From assembly GCA_903929655.1 (NCBI GenBank), contig CAIYVS010000635.1, forward strand, positions 1 through 10,580: a stretch of DNA of 10,580 nucleotides, read 5' to 3'. This DNA comes from an uncultured Bacteroidota bacterium. GTDB taxonomy: Bacteria; Bacteroidota; Bacteroidia; Chitinophagales; Chitinophagaceae. The stretch's first letter is position 1, and each line of letters starts with the position of its first letter. A program made the position numbers and the translations under genes. The notes beneath the pieces are model-generated. The model had not been told where the DNA came from. It saw only the letters and a program-made list of their open reading frames with translations, and made no database searches. Positions 1-6,968 of the stretch are shown here, in pieces.

Positions 1-728
1 CCGTTCTTGCCTTTTACTAAAATGGTAGTACTACTCAGGTACCTCACACTACCATTCTTATGAATAAAACGAAAATCAACAGATGTCTTTCCTGTAGCAA
101 ACATTTCCTCAAACGATGCAAAAAATTTCTTCCTGTCATCCGGATGTATGGAATTAAAGAACAGGTTTTTGTTTGCAAAAAATTCATCCTCAGCATAACC
201 TAATACATAGTAGCTTGCGTCGTTAGAATAAATAAGTTCATAATTATCTGCTTTGCATACCCATATCACCTCTGTCAAAGAAGACAAAATACTTTGATAC
301 TGTTTTTTCTGCTTTTCAATTTTATCGTGCAGTTCCTGGTTTTTTCTCTCTGCTTGTACATGCGCATTTATATTGGTTACCAGCACCATTCGCGCATGTT
401 GTCCGTTAAAAGTGGTAGTATTGGAATAAGTATGCACATAAAATACCTCCCCGTTTTTCTTAACATGTCGCCATTGCCCTCCATCGTAATATCTTTCATT
501 ACTTATCCTGTCCACCACCTCCCTCATATTTGTAGCATCATCAGCGTGCCACAATTCCTTTATCGTCAGCTTCAAAAACTCGTCTTCCGTATATCCATAC
601 CAGTCTATAGCAGCCTTATTTACAGCAAGCACCCGCAACGTGGAAACATCATATATCCACATAGCGCTCGGGCAATCATCAAAAAACTGACGCCCGACCA
701 ATTCATGTCCTTGCCTGCTATCCCCCAT
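1..728 (-). CDS. PAS-domain sensory protein, N-terminal part (3' end outside window)
   Basis: Reading the minus strand from the ATG at 728 gives 242 uninterrupted residues running off the left edge. An in-frame TAA nine bases upstream makes this the first possible start; AAGGG just before it is a weak ribosome site. Two PAS domains are visible. The first spans about residues 14-122 (WIYDVSTLRVLAVNKAA, then WYGYTEDEF, then KKNGEVFYV). The second spans about 146-240 (DNYELIYSND, YVLGYAEDEF, IHPDDRKKF, FIHKNGSVRYL). A charged, probably coiled linker at about 123-145 joins them. There is no signal peptide or membrane segment, so this part is cytosolic. Such tandem PAS proteins usually continue into a histidine kinase, but the output domain lies outside the window, so kinase, cyclase or regulator cannot be decided. 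The ligand is unknown. Confidence 0.85.
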   Translation of the reverse strand, partial: MGDSRQGHELVGRQFFDDCPSAMWIYDVSTLRVLAVNKAAIDWYGYTEDEFLKLTIKELWHADDATNMREVVDRISNERYYDGGQWRHVKKNGEVFYVHTYSNTTTFNGQHARMVLVTNINAHVQAERKNQELHDKIEKQKKQYQSILSSLTEVIWVCKADNYELIYSNDASYYVLGYAEDEFFANKNLFFNSIHPDDRKKFFASFEEMFATGKTSVDFRFIHKNGSVRYLSSTTILVKGKN

Positions 729-861
729 TTGCCCTTAAAACTATAATTATTTGAAATGACTAACAATATAAATAAAAAATATCCCTATGGTATGCCTCAC
801 GAAAATTTATTCTTATAAAGCATCTTTATTTTTACACAAGTATTTATAAGTGATAGTTTCT

Positions 862-869
862 TATATTTG
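862..869 (+). promoter_or_regulatory. Candidate -7 promoter element of the lipoprotein gene
   Basis: TATATTTG matches the Bacteroidota -7 consensus TAnnTTTG exactly and lies 26 bp before the ATG at 896. No TTG is found at the expected -33 distance, so the call rests on the -7 box alone. Transcription would begin near 876 with a leader of about 20 nt. Confidence 0.45.
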
Positions 870-895
870 GATGGTTTTACCAATATTGGCAAATT

Positions 896-1663
896 ATGAA
901 TTTCAGGAGCCTGTATGTCCTTTTTATTGCAATTCTACTTTCCTTATCAGCATGCAGCTCCGATTCCAGTATACACGGCTTCGACTTTAACTTTGAAAAC
1001 CTCACTGATAAACCGATCAACGTAAAAATTTACAGCACCCAAAGCGACTACTATAATAATACCAATGTTTACCTCACAGGCATGATGGGCCTTAGAGGAT
1101 ATTATACCATACCTGTTGATAAATTGGTGCAGGGACACACCTATTATGTGGATTGGTACAGCGATGATCTTTTATATACCAACTGGTATTGGAGCAATAT
1201 TACATTGCGTACCGCTTTTAAAGTAGGCGATAACAACTATGAATACCTGGTAAACACAGTTGAGTACTCAGACCGCTCCCGCATCATCTGGATGAATGGA
1301 CTGGGTACGCAAACCACATGGAAAGCGGTGGATGCATACAACCATTCCGGCGCCAACTATATCTCTATCTGGTCTTCACTCACATCTGCCCAGCAAAATG
1401 TACAGATAGTTTTAAATAAAGACTTCTCTGCCCATCTCCTATTTCAAAACACATCCAACCAAAGTGTAGACTCTGTATTGAGCTACAGGCCTAGTTACGA
1501 TAATACAAATAATATCAGTGTTATTACGCTGCTCGATCTTCAGCAGGATACAGTGGGTACCCTTACCAGCAATTTCGCCCCATCCACTTTCTCCTTCAAC
1601 GGGGCAGACAATATAACGCTGGCAAATATTAAAAACATGGGTTATTATCAGCTGCTGCGCTGA
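896..1663 (+). CDS. Secreted lipoprotein of unknown function
   Basis: This 255-residue protein begins with a type II signal peptide. A hydrophobic stretch (residues 6-16) leads to the lipobox LSAC at 17-20, so Cys20 should be lipidated. The next residues are SSDSS; there is no clear basic-plus-acidic export signal of the kind that sends Bacteroidota lipoproteins to the cell surface, so a periplasm-facing position is at least as likely. The mature part is rich in Tyr, Asn, Ser and Thr. It may hold two beta-rich units, one starting near FENLTDKPINVKIY (34-47) and one near VQIVLNKDFSAHLLFQNTSN (169-188); both contain an F-x-N-x-[ST] stretch, suggesting a weak internal repeat. I do not recognise the family. 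There is no strong Shine-Dalgarno site. The gene is divergent from the PAS gene and convergent with the zinc exporter. Confidence 0.8.
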   Translation: MNFRSLYVLFIAILLSLSACSSDSSIHGFDFNFENLTDKPINVKIYSTQSDYYNNTNVYLTGMMGLRGYYTIPVDKLVQGHTYYVDWYSDDLLYTNWYWSNITLRTAFKVGDNNYEYLVNTVEYSDRSRIIWMNGLGTQTTWKAVDAYNHSGANYISIWSSLTSAQQNVQIVLNKDFSAHLLFQNTSNQSVDSVLSYRPSYDNTNNISVITLLDLQQDTVGTLTSNFAPSTFSFNGADNITLANIKNMGYYQLLR

Positions 1664-1672
1664 TTTGTTTTA
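1647..1672 (+). terminator. Probable intrinsic terminator overlapping the lipoprotein stop codon
   Basis: ATCAGC (1647-1652) and GCTGAT (1659-1664) form a 6-bp stem around a TGCTGC loop and are followed by TTGTTTTA. The stop codon TGA (1661-1663) lies inside the right arm. The opposite strand has no U-tract after the hairpin, so it should act only on plus-strand transcription. Confidence 0.5.
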
Positions 1673-2608
1673 GCATTCCTCGTCATGGCAAGGCACCTCT
1701 GCCGACTCCAGCTCAATAGTGGCATGCTGTATATCATGATGCAGTAATTCATGCTTAATCTTATGCACCACCTTCATCTTCTCATCAAAAGGCAATTCCT
1801 TATTTAATACTATATGTGCAGTAAGCGCAGTCTCTGTAGTGCTCATGGCCCATATATGCATATGGTGCACATTTTCCACCCCCTGCACATGTTTTATCAG
1901 CTCACTTATTTTCTCAGTATTCACATTTGGTGGCACAGCATCCAGCGATAAGCGCAGGCTGTCCTTCAGCAAAGACCATGTACCAAACAATATCACTATT
2001 AAAACAACGAGGCTCACGATCGCATCCAGTATATACCAGTTGGTATAATAGACAATGATCCCCGAAATAACCACCCCTAAAGACACCAATGCATCGGTAA
2101 GCAAATGCAGGTAAGCACCCTTAGTATTTACATCATGGTCCTTCGATCTGAAAAACAATAAAGCAGATACACTATTGATCACAATTCCCAGCCCGGCTAC
2201 CCAGGCCACCATGCCCCCCTTTACAGGTTCCGGGTGCCACAACCTGGTAATAGATTCATAAGCCAGCATGCCTATAGTCAGCAACAGCACCACTGCATTG
2301 GTCAAAGCTGCCAGGATGGTTGTCTTTTTATACCCATAAGTAAATGACTGTGTTGGTTTCACTTTTGCCAGCCTGAAGGCAAACAGGGATAATGCAAGGC
2401 TCGCCACATCCCCCAGGTTATGTCCCGCATCAGACAATAAGGCCACCGAATTGGTCATAAAACCCGCAATAACCTGCACGATCACATAAGCACCATTAAG
2501 TGCAATACCCGCAATAAAAGCCCCCTGTGCTATATTGGCAGGATCGGCATGCTGGTGGCTATGCCCGTGTCCGTGACTATGGCCGTGATCGTGAGAATGT
2601 TGATGCAT
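1670..2608 (-). CDS. Cation diffusion facilitator (CDF) zinc/cobalt exporter, CzcD/ZitB type
   Basis: This 312-residue inner-membrane antiporter probably expels Zn2+ (possibly Co2+ or Cd2+) from the cytosol in exchange for protons. About six membrane segments are visible between residues 28 and 210. The transport-site pairs are H63-x3-D67 (HNLGD) and H168-x3-D172 (HLLTD). In this family, His rather than Asp at the first position favours zinc. The C-terminal domain (about 212-302, with HHMHIWAMS near 248-256) matches the cytosolic metal-sensing ferredoxin-like domain of CDF dimers. The N-terminal tail has His at every even position from 2 to 20, and the last residues are CHDEEC. The start at 2608 keeps the His tail; no Shine-Dalgarno site is seen. 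It lies 35 bp downstream of the metallohydrolase gene on the same strand and is probably cotranscribed with it. Confidence 0.95.
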   Translation of the reverse strand: MHQHSHDHGHSHGHGHSHQHADPANIAQGAFIAGIALNGAYVIVQVIAGFMTNSVALLSDAGHNLGDVASLALSLFAFRLAKVKPTQSFTYGYKKTTILAALTNAVVLLLTIGMLAYESITRLWHPEPVKGGMVAWVAGLGIVINSVSALLFFRSKDHDVNTKGAYLHLLTDALVSLGVVISGIIVYYTNWYILDAIVSLVVLIVILFGTWSLLKDSLRLSLDAVPPNVNTEKISELIKHVQGVENVHHMHIWAMSTTETALTAHIVLNKELPFDEKMKVVHKIKHELLHHDIQHATIELESAEVPCHDEEC

Positions 2609-2643
2609 AAATTATGCTTGCAAGCTACGCAAAATATAGAATC

Positions 2644-3633
2644 CTACTGTTTCCACCACTCAGAATTATATGCCTTCCCCATTACCTCAGTCGGCATACC
2701 CGGCGCAGGCAGTAAAAGCTGGATGTTTTTGTCCGCAGCATATTCCAGCAACCTTTCCACAGGCTCAGTCCAGGAGTGCAGCGCCAGGTTGAAAGTGCCC
2801 CAATGTATCGGCATCATCAGTTTCCCCTTCAGGGCAAGGTGGGCATCTTTTGCCTTTTCAGGCCCCATATGGATGTCCTCCCACTCTTTATCATAAGCCC
2901 CTATCTCCAGCATTGTCAGATCAAAAGGCCCGAAAGCATCCCCTATATCTTTAAAACCCGGGAACCAGCCCGAATCTGCCCCAAAGAAAATGTTATGCTT
3001 GCTACCCCTTATAACAAAAGACGACCATAAAGTTTGGTTGCGGTTTATAACACCCCTGCCGGAAAAATGCCTTGCAGGAGTAGCAGTTATAGTCAGGTCT
3101 CCTCCTATCGTAACACTGTCCATCCAATCCATTTCTGTAATGCGCGCAGCAGATATTCCCCATTTAAGTAAATGGCTGCTCACCCCTACAGAGCAATATA
3201 TGGATGTAGTACCAGCTACCAGTCTCTTTATAGTTGGCTTATCCAGGTGGTCATAATGGTCATGCGATAGAATAATAGCATCTAAATCCGGCAACTGCTC
3301 TAATGGAAGAGGAGCTTCAAAAAAGCGTTTGGGCCCCATAAAAGACAGGAAAGAAGCTCTTGCTCCCCATACCGGGTCTGTAAGAATACGTTTGCCATCT
3401 ATTTCTATAAGCAAAGAAGAATGACCTATCCAGGTAATACGCAAACCGCTTGCCGGAGGGGTTTTATAAACATTCACATCAGTTACAAAAGGCCCGGGCT
3501 TGCGCTTAAGTACACGTTCCTCCTTCGATGTCATATATTTCCAGAGTATCTTTCTCATATTGGCCTTCATCTCTGTAAGGACAGGATTTAAAAATACCTT
3601 CCCTTCTTTTTGCGCCTTTTGTAAACTGCTCAT
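2644..3633 (-). CDS. Metallo-beta-lactamase-fold hydrolase, NAPE-PLD/UlaG-like
   Basis: This 329-residue cytosolic protein has the full metal-binding set of the superfamily. It shows H124-x-H126-x-D128-H129 (SHDHYDHLD), H189 (TPARHFSGRG), D220 (GADSGW) and H277 (MPIHWGTF). It also has the N-terminal strand motif WIGHSS (68-73) and LTDPVW (84-89). This layout is typical of the N-acyl-phosphatidylethanolamine phospholipase D-like branch, also annotated UlaG-like in bacteria. Two metal ions, usually zinc, are expected. The substrate is not known; a phosphodiester or lactone are options. There is no signal peptide. The ATG at 3633 gives a plausible N terminus (FLNPV near residues 14-18). It is the first gene of a probable two-gene unit with the zinc exporter. 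No consensus promoter is visible upstream; TTGCTTTG on the minus strand near 3651-3660 differs from the -7 box by one base. Confidence 0.9.
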   Translation of the reverse strand: MSSLQKAQKEGKVFLNPVLTEMKANMRKILWKYMTSKEERVLKRKPGPFVTDVNVYKTPPASGLRITWIGHSSLLIEIDGKRILTDPVWGARASFLSFMGPKRFFEAPLPLEQLPDLDAIILSHDHYDHLDKPTIKRLVAGTTSIYCSVGVSSHLLKWGISAARITEMDWMDSVTIGGDLTITATPARHFSGRGVINRNQTLWSSFVIRGSKHNIFFGADSGWFPGFKDIGDAFGPFDLTMLEIGAYDKEWEDIHMGPEKAKDAHLALKGKLMMPIHWGTFNLALHSWTEPVERLLEYAADKNIQLLLPAPGMPTEVMGKAYNSEWWKQ

Positions 3634-3821
3634 ATATCTATCAATATTACCTGCAAAGCAACATATTAGCCATGATAAGTAATGTTAAAACACCTTTATT
3701 CTCTCCATATTTACTATGTCCGCATCATTAAAAACTATCGCAAAAGCCATAAAAATTTATACAGGCTAATGTCACTCTTCTTTATCAAATATCAATAATT
3801 CTGATTTATTCGTCCGATATT

Positions 3822-3859
3822 AAAAAAACCTCAAAAAAAGAAGGCCTCCAGAGGCCCTC
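3822..3859 (-). terminator. Orphan intrinsic terminator, minus strand
   Basis: GGCCT (3843-3847) and AGGCC (3852-3856) pair around CCAG. The stem extends, after one A/C mismatch, by two more pairs (3840-3841 with 3858-3859). Read on the minus strand the hairpin runs straight into seven T (3839-3833), then GAGG and seven more T (3828-3822), a textbook Rho-independent terminator. On the plus strand the nearest T-run is eight or more bases after the stem, so that direction is weaker. No annotated minus-strand gene lies upstream of it. Confidence 0.6.
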
Positions 3860-3910
3860 CTGCACCATTTTTCTATTATGTGCAAAACCTGTTAAAAGCC
3901 TTTATTTTAC

Positions 3911-3941
3911 TTGCTAAAACACCATTTTTAGACTATCTTTG
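3911..3941 (+). promoter_or_regulatory. gyrB promoter, Bacteroidota consensus
   Basis: TTG (3911-3913), a 20-bp spacer and TATCTTTG (3934-3941) match the Bacteroidota sigma-A pattern TTG-N17-23-TAnnTTTG exactly. Transcription should start near 3948, giving gyrB a leader of about 120 nt. Confidence 0.8.
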
Positions 3942-3950
3942 CTTCATAAC

Positions 3951-3974
3951 ATATTTACATAAAAATGTAAGTAT
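3951..3974 (+). promoter_or_regulatory. Palindrome/hairpin at the 5' end of the gyrB leader
   Basis: TTACAT (3955-3960) and ATGTAA (3965-3970) pair around AAAA. The stem extends outward through one T-G pair to ten pairs in total (3951-3974). It sits about 10-30 nt after the predicted transcription start, so it could be an operator or a hairpin at the mRNA 5' end. No regulator is identified. Confidence 0.4.
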
Positions 3975-4067
3975 TTGCCGTGGTTCCGAAGATGGCATTT
4001 TTGATATTGTTTTTGCTCCTCAATTACAATATTTCCACACACTAAAAACACTTCGGTTATTGAAAAT

Positions 4068-6041
4068 ATGGACTTAGAAAATGAAGTTTTGCATGCACCG
4101 GCAGAATATGGTGCAGATAGTATACAGGTATTAGAAGGTCTTGAAGCGGTGCGTAAACGCCCGTCTATGTATATTGGCGACACAGGCGTAAAAGGTCTCC
4201 ATCACCTGGTGTATGAAGTGGTAGATAACTCTATTGATGAAGCCTTAGCCGGGCACTGTAAAAATATTACCGTTATTATACACGAGGATAATTCCATTAG
4301 TGTAGAAGATGATGGTCGTGGCATACCTACAGGCATCAATACCAAAGAAGGCCGCTCAGCGCTTGAAGTAGTAATGACCGTACTGCATGCCGGTGGTAAA
4401 TTCGATAAAGACAGTTATAAGGTTTCCGGCGGTTTGCATGGTGTGGGCGTAAGTTGCGTTAATGCACTCAGCGACCTCATGCTCACCACTGTTTACCGCG
4501 AAGGAAAAATATTCGAGCAGGAATACAGGAAAGGCATTCCACAATATCCTGTGCGCGAAATAGGCGTATCAGACAAACGTGGCACACTCCAACATTTCCA
4601 CCCGGATGGTACGATCTTTAAAGACCTCGTTTACAACCGCGATATACTTGCTGGCCGCCTCCGCGAGCTTTCTTACCTCAACAAAGGCATCCGCATCACC
4701 CTCACCGATAAAAGGGAAAAGAACGAAGATGGCCAGTTCCCTATGGAAGTTTTCTATAGCGAAGGTGGTATCGTAGAGTTTGTGCAAATGCTGGATAACA
4801 ATGCAAAACGCGATCCGCTTTTGTCCTACCCTATTTTTGTAGAAGCTCACGATGCAGATACCAATGTAGCAGTAGATGTTGCCCTTTCTTATAACACATC
4901 TTACAACGAGCACATATTCTCTTACGTTAATAATATCAATACCATAGAAGGTGGTACACACGTAGCAGGCTTTCGCCGTGCCATTACACGCGTGTTCAAA
5001 TCTTATGGCGATAAAAACAAACTCTTTGAAAGGGCCAAAGTGGATATAACGGGTGATGACTTCCGCGAAGGGCTCAGCGCCATTATATCTGTAAAAGTGC
5101 CCGAACCACAGTTTGAAGGCCAGACCAAAACCAAGCTTGGCAATAACGAAGTAATGGGTGTGGTGGATGTTTGTGTAAGCCGCACATTAGAAGCTTACCT
5201 GGAAGAACATCCCAAAGAGGCCAAACTCATCATAGACAAAGTGATCCTTGCCGCACAGGCACGCGCCGCAGCACGCAAGGCACGCGAACTGGTGCAACGC
5301 AAAAGCGTACTGACAGGTGGCGGCATGCCCGGCAAACTCGCCGATTGCTCCGACAAAGACCCTGAACGCTGTGAGCTATACCTGGTGGAAGGAGATTCAG
5401 CAGGTGGTACAGCCAAGCAAGGTCGCGACCGCACTTTCCAGGCCATATTACCATTACGCGGTAAGATACTCAACGTAGAAAAAGCACAGGAACATAAAAT
5501 TTACGAGAACGAGGAAATAAAAAATATGTTCACCGCCCTGGGCGTGAGCGTGGGCACACCGGATGATGCCAAAGCCCTCAACCTTGCCAAGCTCCGTTAT
5601 CATAAAGTCATCATTATGACCGATGCCGATGTGGATGGTTCGCACATCGCCACATTGATACTCACCTTCTTCTTCCGCTACATGAAAGAGCTGGTGGAAC
5701 AAGGCTGTGTGTACCTCGCGCAACCACCCCTCTACCTCGTTAAAAAAGGTAAGGAAGGCGCCTATGCATGGACCGAAGAACAAAGAAAAGCCCTGGTAGA
5801 AAAACTGGCAGGCGGCAAAGAAGACTCCGTAAACATACAGCGCTACAAAGGTCTCGGAGAAATGAACGCAGAGCAGTTATGGGACACCACCATGAACCCT
5901 GATACACGCACCCTGAAACAGGTAACCATAGACAGCGCCGCCGAAGCAGACCGCATCTTCTCCATGCTCATGGGCGAAGAAGTAGCTCCCCGCAGAGACT
6001 TTATTGAGAAGCATGCCAAGTATGCCAAGATTGATGTTTAA
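4068..6041 (+). CDS. gyrB: DNA gyrase subunit B
   Basis: This is the ATPase subunit of the A2B2 gyrase, which introduces negative supercoils into DNA using ATP. The 657 residues show every expected part. The GHKL ATPase has the catalytic Glu50 and the Mg-binding Asn54 in EVVDNSIDEA, DDGRGIP (81-87) and the lid GGLHGVGVS (121-129). The transducer domain has QTK (352-354), whose Lys contacts the ATP gamma-phosphate. The toprim domain has EGDSAGG (441-447) with metal ligands Glu441, D519 and D521 (TDADVDGSH). PLRGKILNV (462-470) and the C-terminal QRYKGLGEMNAEQLW (591-605) are typical of GyrB. It is about 150 residues shorter than the E. coli protein because it lacks that protein's insert, as is usual in Bacteroidota. 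ATG 4068 fits the usual N-terminal length. The gene is transcribed alone, with its own promoter and terminator. ParE is less likely given the close match to GyrB motifs. Confidence 0.98.
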   Translation: MDLENEVLHAPAEYGADSIQVLEGLEAVRKRPSMYIGDTGVKGLHHLVYEVVDNSIDEALAGHCKNITVIIHEDNSISVEDDGRGIPTGINTKEGRSALEVVMTVLHAGGKFDKDSYKVSGGLHGVGVSCVNALSDLMLTTVYREGKIFEQEYRKGIPQYPVREIGVSDKRGTLQHFHPDGTIFKDLVYNRDILAGRLRELSYLNKGIRITLTDKREKNEDGQFPMEVFYSEGGIVEFVQMLDNNAKRDPLLSYPIFVEAHDADTNVAVDVALSYNTSYNEHIFSYVNNINTIEGGTHVAGFRRAITRVFKSYGDKNKLFERAKVDITGDDFREGLSAIISVKVPEPQFEGQTKTKLGNNEVMGVVDVCVSRTLEAYLEEHPKEAKLIIDKVILAAQARAAARKARELVQRKSVLTGGGMPGKLADCSDKDPERCELYLVEGDSAGGTAKQGRDRTFQAILPLRGKILNVEKAQEHKIYENEEIKNMFTALGVSVGTPDDAKALNLAKLRYHKVIIMTDADVDGSHIATLILTFFFRYMKELVEQGCVYLAQPPLYLVKKGKEGAYAWTEEQRKALVEKLAGGKEDSVNIQRYKGLGEMNAEQLWDTTMNPDTRTLKQVTIDSAAEADRIFSMLMGEEVAPRRDFIEKHAKYAKIDV

Positions 6042-6060
6042 GCCCCTACCCCTAAAGGGG
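6042..6060. repeat. Short G/C palindrome CCCCTAAAGGGG after gyrB
   Basis: The bases after the gyrB stop read GCCCCTACCCCTAAAGGGG. CCCC (6049-6052) and GGGG (6057-6060) form a small stem around TAAA. I recall this kind of CCCCTAAAGGGG motif from intergenic DNA in Bacteroidota, which suggests a dispersed short repeat; the window holds only this copy. Confidence 0.35.
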
Positions 6061-6078
6061 AGATAATATTTTAGTTTG

Positions 6079-6108
6079 AAGCGGTTGGTTTTGCCAGCCG
6101 CTTTTTTA
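6079..6108 (+). terminator. gyrB intrinsic terminator
   Basis: AAGCGGTTGG (6079-6088) pairs over ten positions (one T-G) with CCAGCCGCTT (6094-6103) around TTTTG, followed by TTTT and ATT. It lies 37 bp after the gyrB stop. The last bases also form the TAA stop of the minus-strand gene ending at 6106, so the two genes share this boundary. Confidence 0.9.
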
Positions 6109-6955
6109 TTGCAAACTTACCTTAGTAGTCTCATTGCCTTTTACTTCAAAACTTATCACAGTTTCATTCCGGGAATTGTTTTTATAATAGTGTGCTTTAT
6201 ATCTTCCCGGGCTTAAGTAAATAACCTTAGTTTTTACTGCATTTTCTATATTTACGCCACAAAACCTGCGGAAGGAACTTCCAAGAGGAGTATATGGGGT
6301 ATATAAAGATAATTTACTAACATCTTCAATATTTATGAACTCAACAGTTCCAGGCTCTAGGATACTAATGATGTTCTCAGTCCCCCCGTCCATATCTACT
6401 CTTTGCCTCATAACAGGTATAGTATTTAACTCTATAAAATAGGTTCCTTCTTCATATTCATTATACTCATTGCATTTTTGTATTGTCTTCTTTCCATCAC
6501 CCCGGCCCTCCTTGTATACTACTGCTGTATATTCATCTACTGGCCTGTCCGGATTATCCTTATATCGAAAGCGAAGACCAGACTTGCTAATCGGGAGTAC
6601 TATGTAAATCCGGTTCCTGATATTGGGTACAATGTTGACACTATCCACTCTTATGCCGAAATATTTTCTCTCTACTGTTATATTATAAAGGCCCGGCGAA
6701 ATATCTTCTATCGGAACAGGATTGCCTTTTCTGTCTGTTTCCCCTCAGTATCTTTTTGACAAGCGAATCCGTTCTTGTATCTGTCAGAACAATTGTCGGG
6801 CTTGTATAGTAAAACCGCTTCCTCGCAGAATCAGTTAAATATATTTCAATAGTCGTTTTTGAGGAATCATTTTGCGGCATCGGCACTTCCCTACCATAAA
6901 CATGACCTGTAAAAAGCGAAAAAAACAGAACTGAGAATAATAAAAAATGCTTCAT
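6106..6955 (-). pseudogene. Secreted repeat protein of beta-sandwich type, split by a one-base frameshift
   Basis: Two overlapping minus-strand frames together make one protein of about 282 residues. The first frame starts at ATG 6955 with a signal peptide (MKHFLLFSVLFFSLFTGHVYG) and stays open to 6683. The second is open from 6744 down to the TAA at 6106 and continues the sense of the first. It can begin internally only at GTG 6648, which gives a protein without a signal peptide. The total of 850 bases is one more than a multiple of three. The join must fall at 6741-6747, most simply as one G too many in GGGG (6741-6744), which would restore LRETDRKGNPVPI. The mature protein shows three similar modules, recognisable at SPGLYNITV, EEGTYFIEL and SPGRYKAHYY; each is followed by a V-x-n-G/N turn and a beta strand. 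This resembles transthyretin-like or PEGA-like accessory repeats, but I do not recognise a named family. It lies 13 bp after the NHL gene and is likely cotranscribed. A longer start at 7018 is unlikely because it overlaps the NHL gene and hides the signal peptide. Confidence 0.7.
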
Positions 6956-6968
6956 TAATATCCGATCT

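Larger units (their letters stand above)
3634..4067. other. Divergent intergenic region between the metallohydrolase gene and gyrB
   Basis: This gap of 434 bp holds the gyrB promoter and leader (from 3911 onward), a 10-bp-stem palindrome (3951-3974) and a minus-strand terminator-like hairpin (3833-3859). The ten bases CACCATTTTT occur twice (3863-3872 and 3920-3929). The segment 3634-3820 is AT-rich and shows no gene I can support. Confidence 0.7.

Noticed and set aside
294..746. 150-residue plus-strand open frame
   Set aside because: It is antisense to the PAS-domain gene, whose minus-strand reading has clear domain motifs; the plus-strand product is a hydrophobic sequence with no recognisable feature.
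3716..3769. Possible 17-residue peptide starting MSASLKTIAKAIK
   Set aside because: It has no promoter or ribosome site and is too short to judge by eye in AT-rich DNA.
3965..3970. ATG followed at once by TAA in the gyrB leader
   Set aside because: A start-stop pair could stall ribosomes, but it lies within the hairpin palindrome and has no ribosome site; chance is enough to explain it.
3880..4077. 65-residue open frame overlapping the gyrB start
   Set aside because: It begins upstream of the gyrB promoter, so the gyrB transcript would not contain its start, and it overlaps the gyrB coding start in another frame.
5171..5473. Several open frames on both strands inside gyrB
   Set aside because: They are shadows of the higher-GC gyrB coding sequence.
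6741..6760. Programmed +1 frameshifting at CTGAGGGG
   Set aside because: There is no known slippery pattern of the prfB kind in frame with a stop, no stimulatory structure is evident, and a single extra G explains it more simply.
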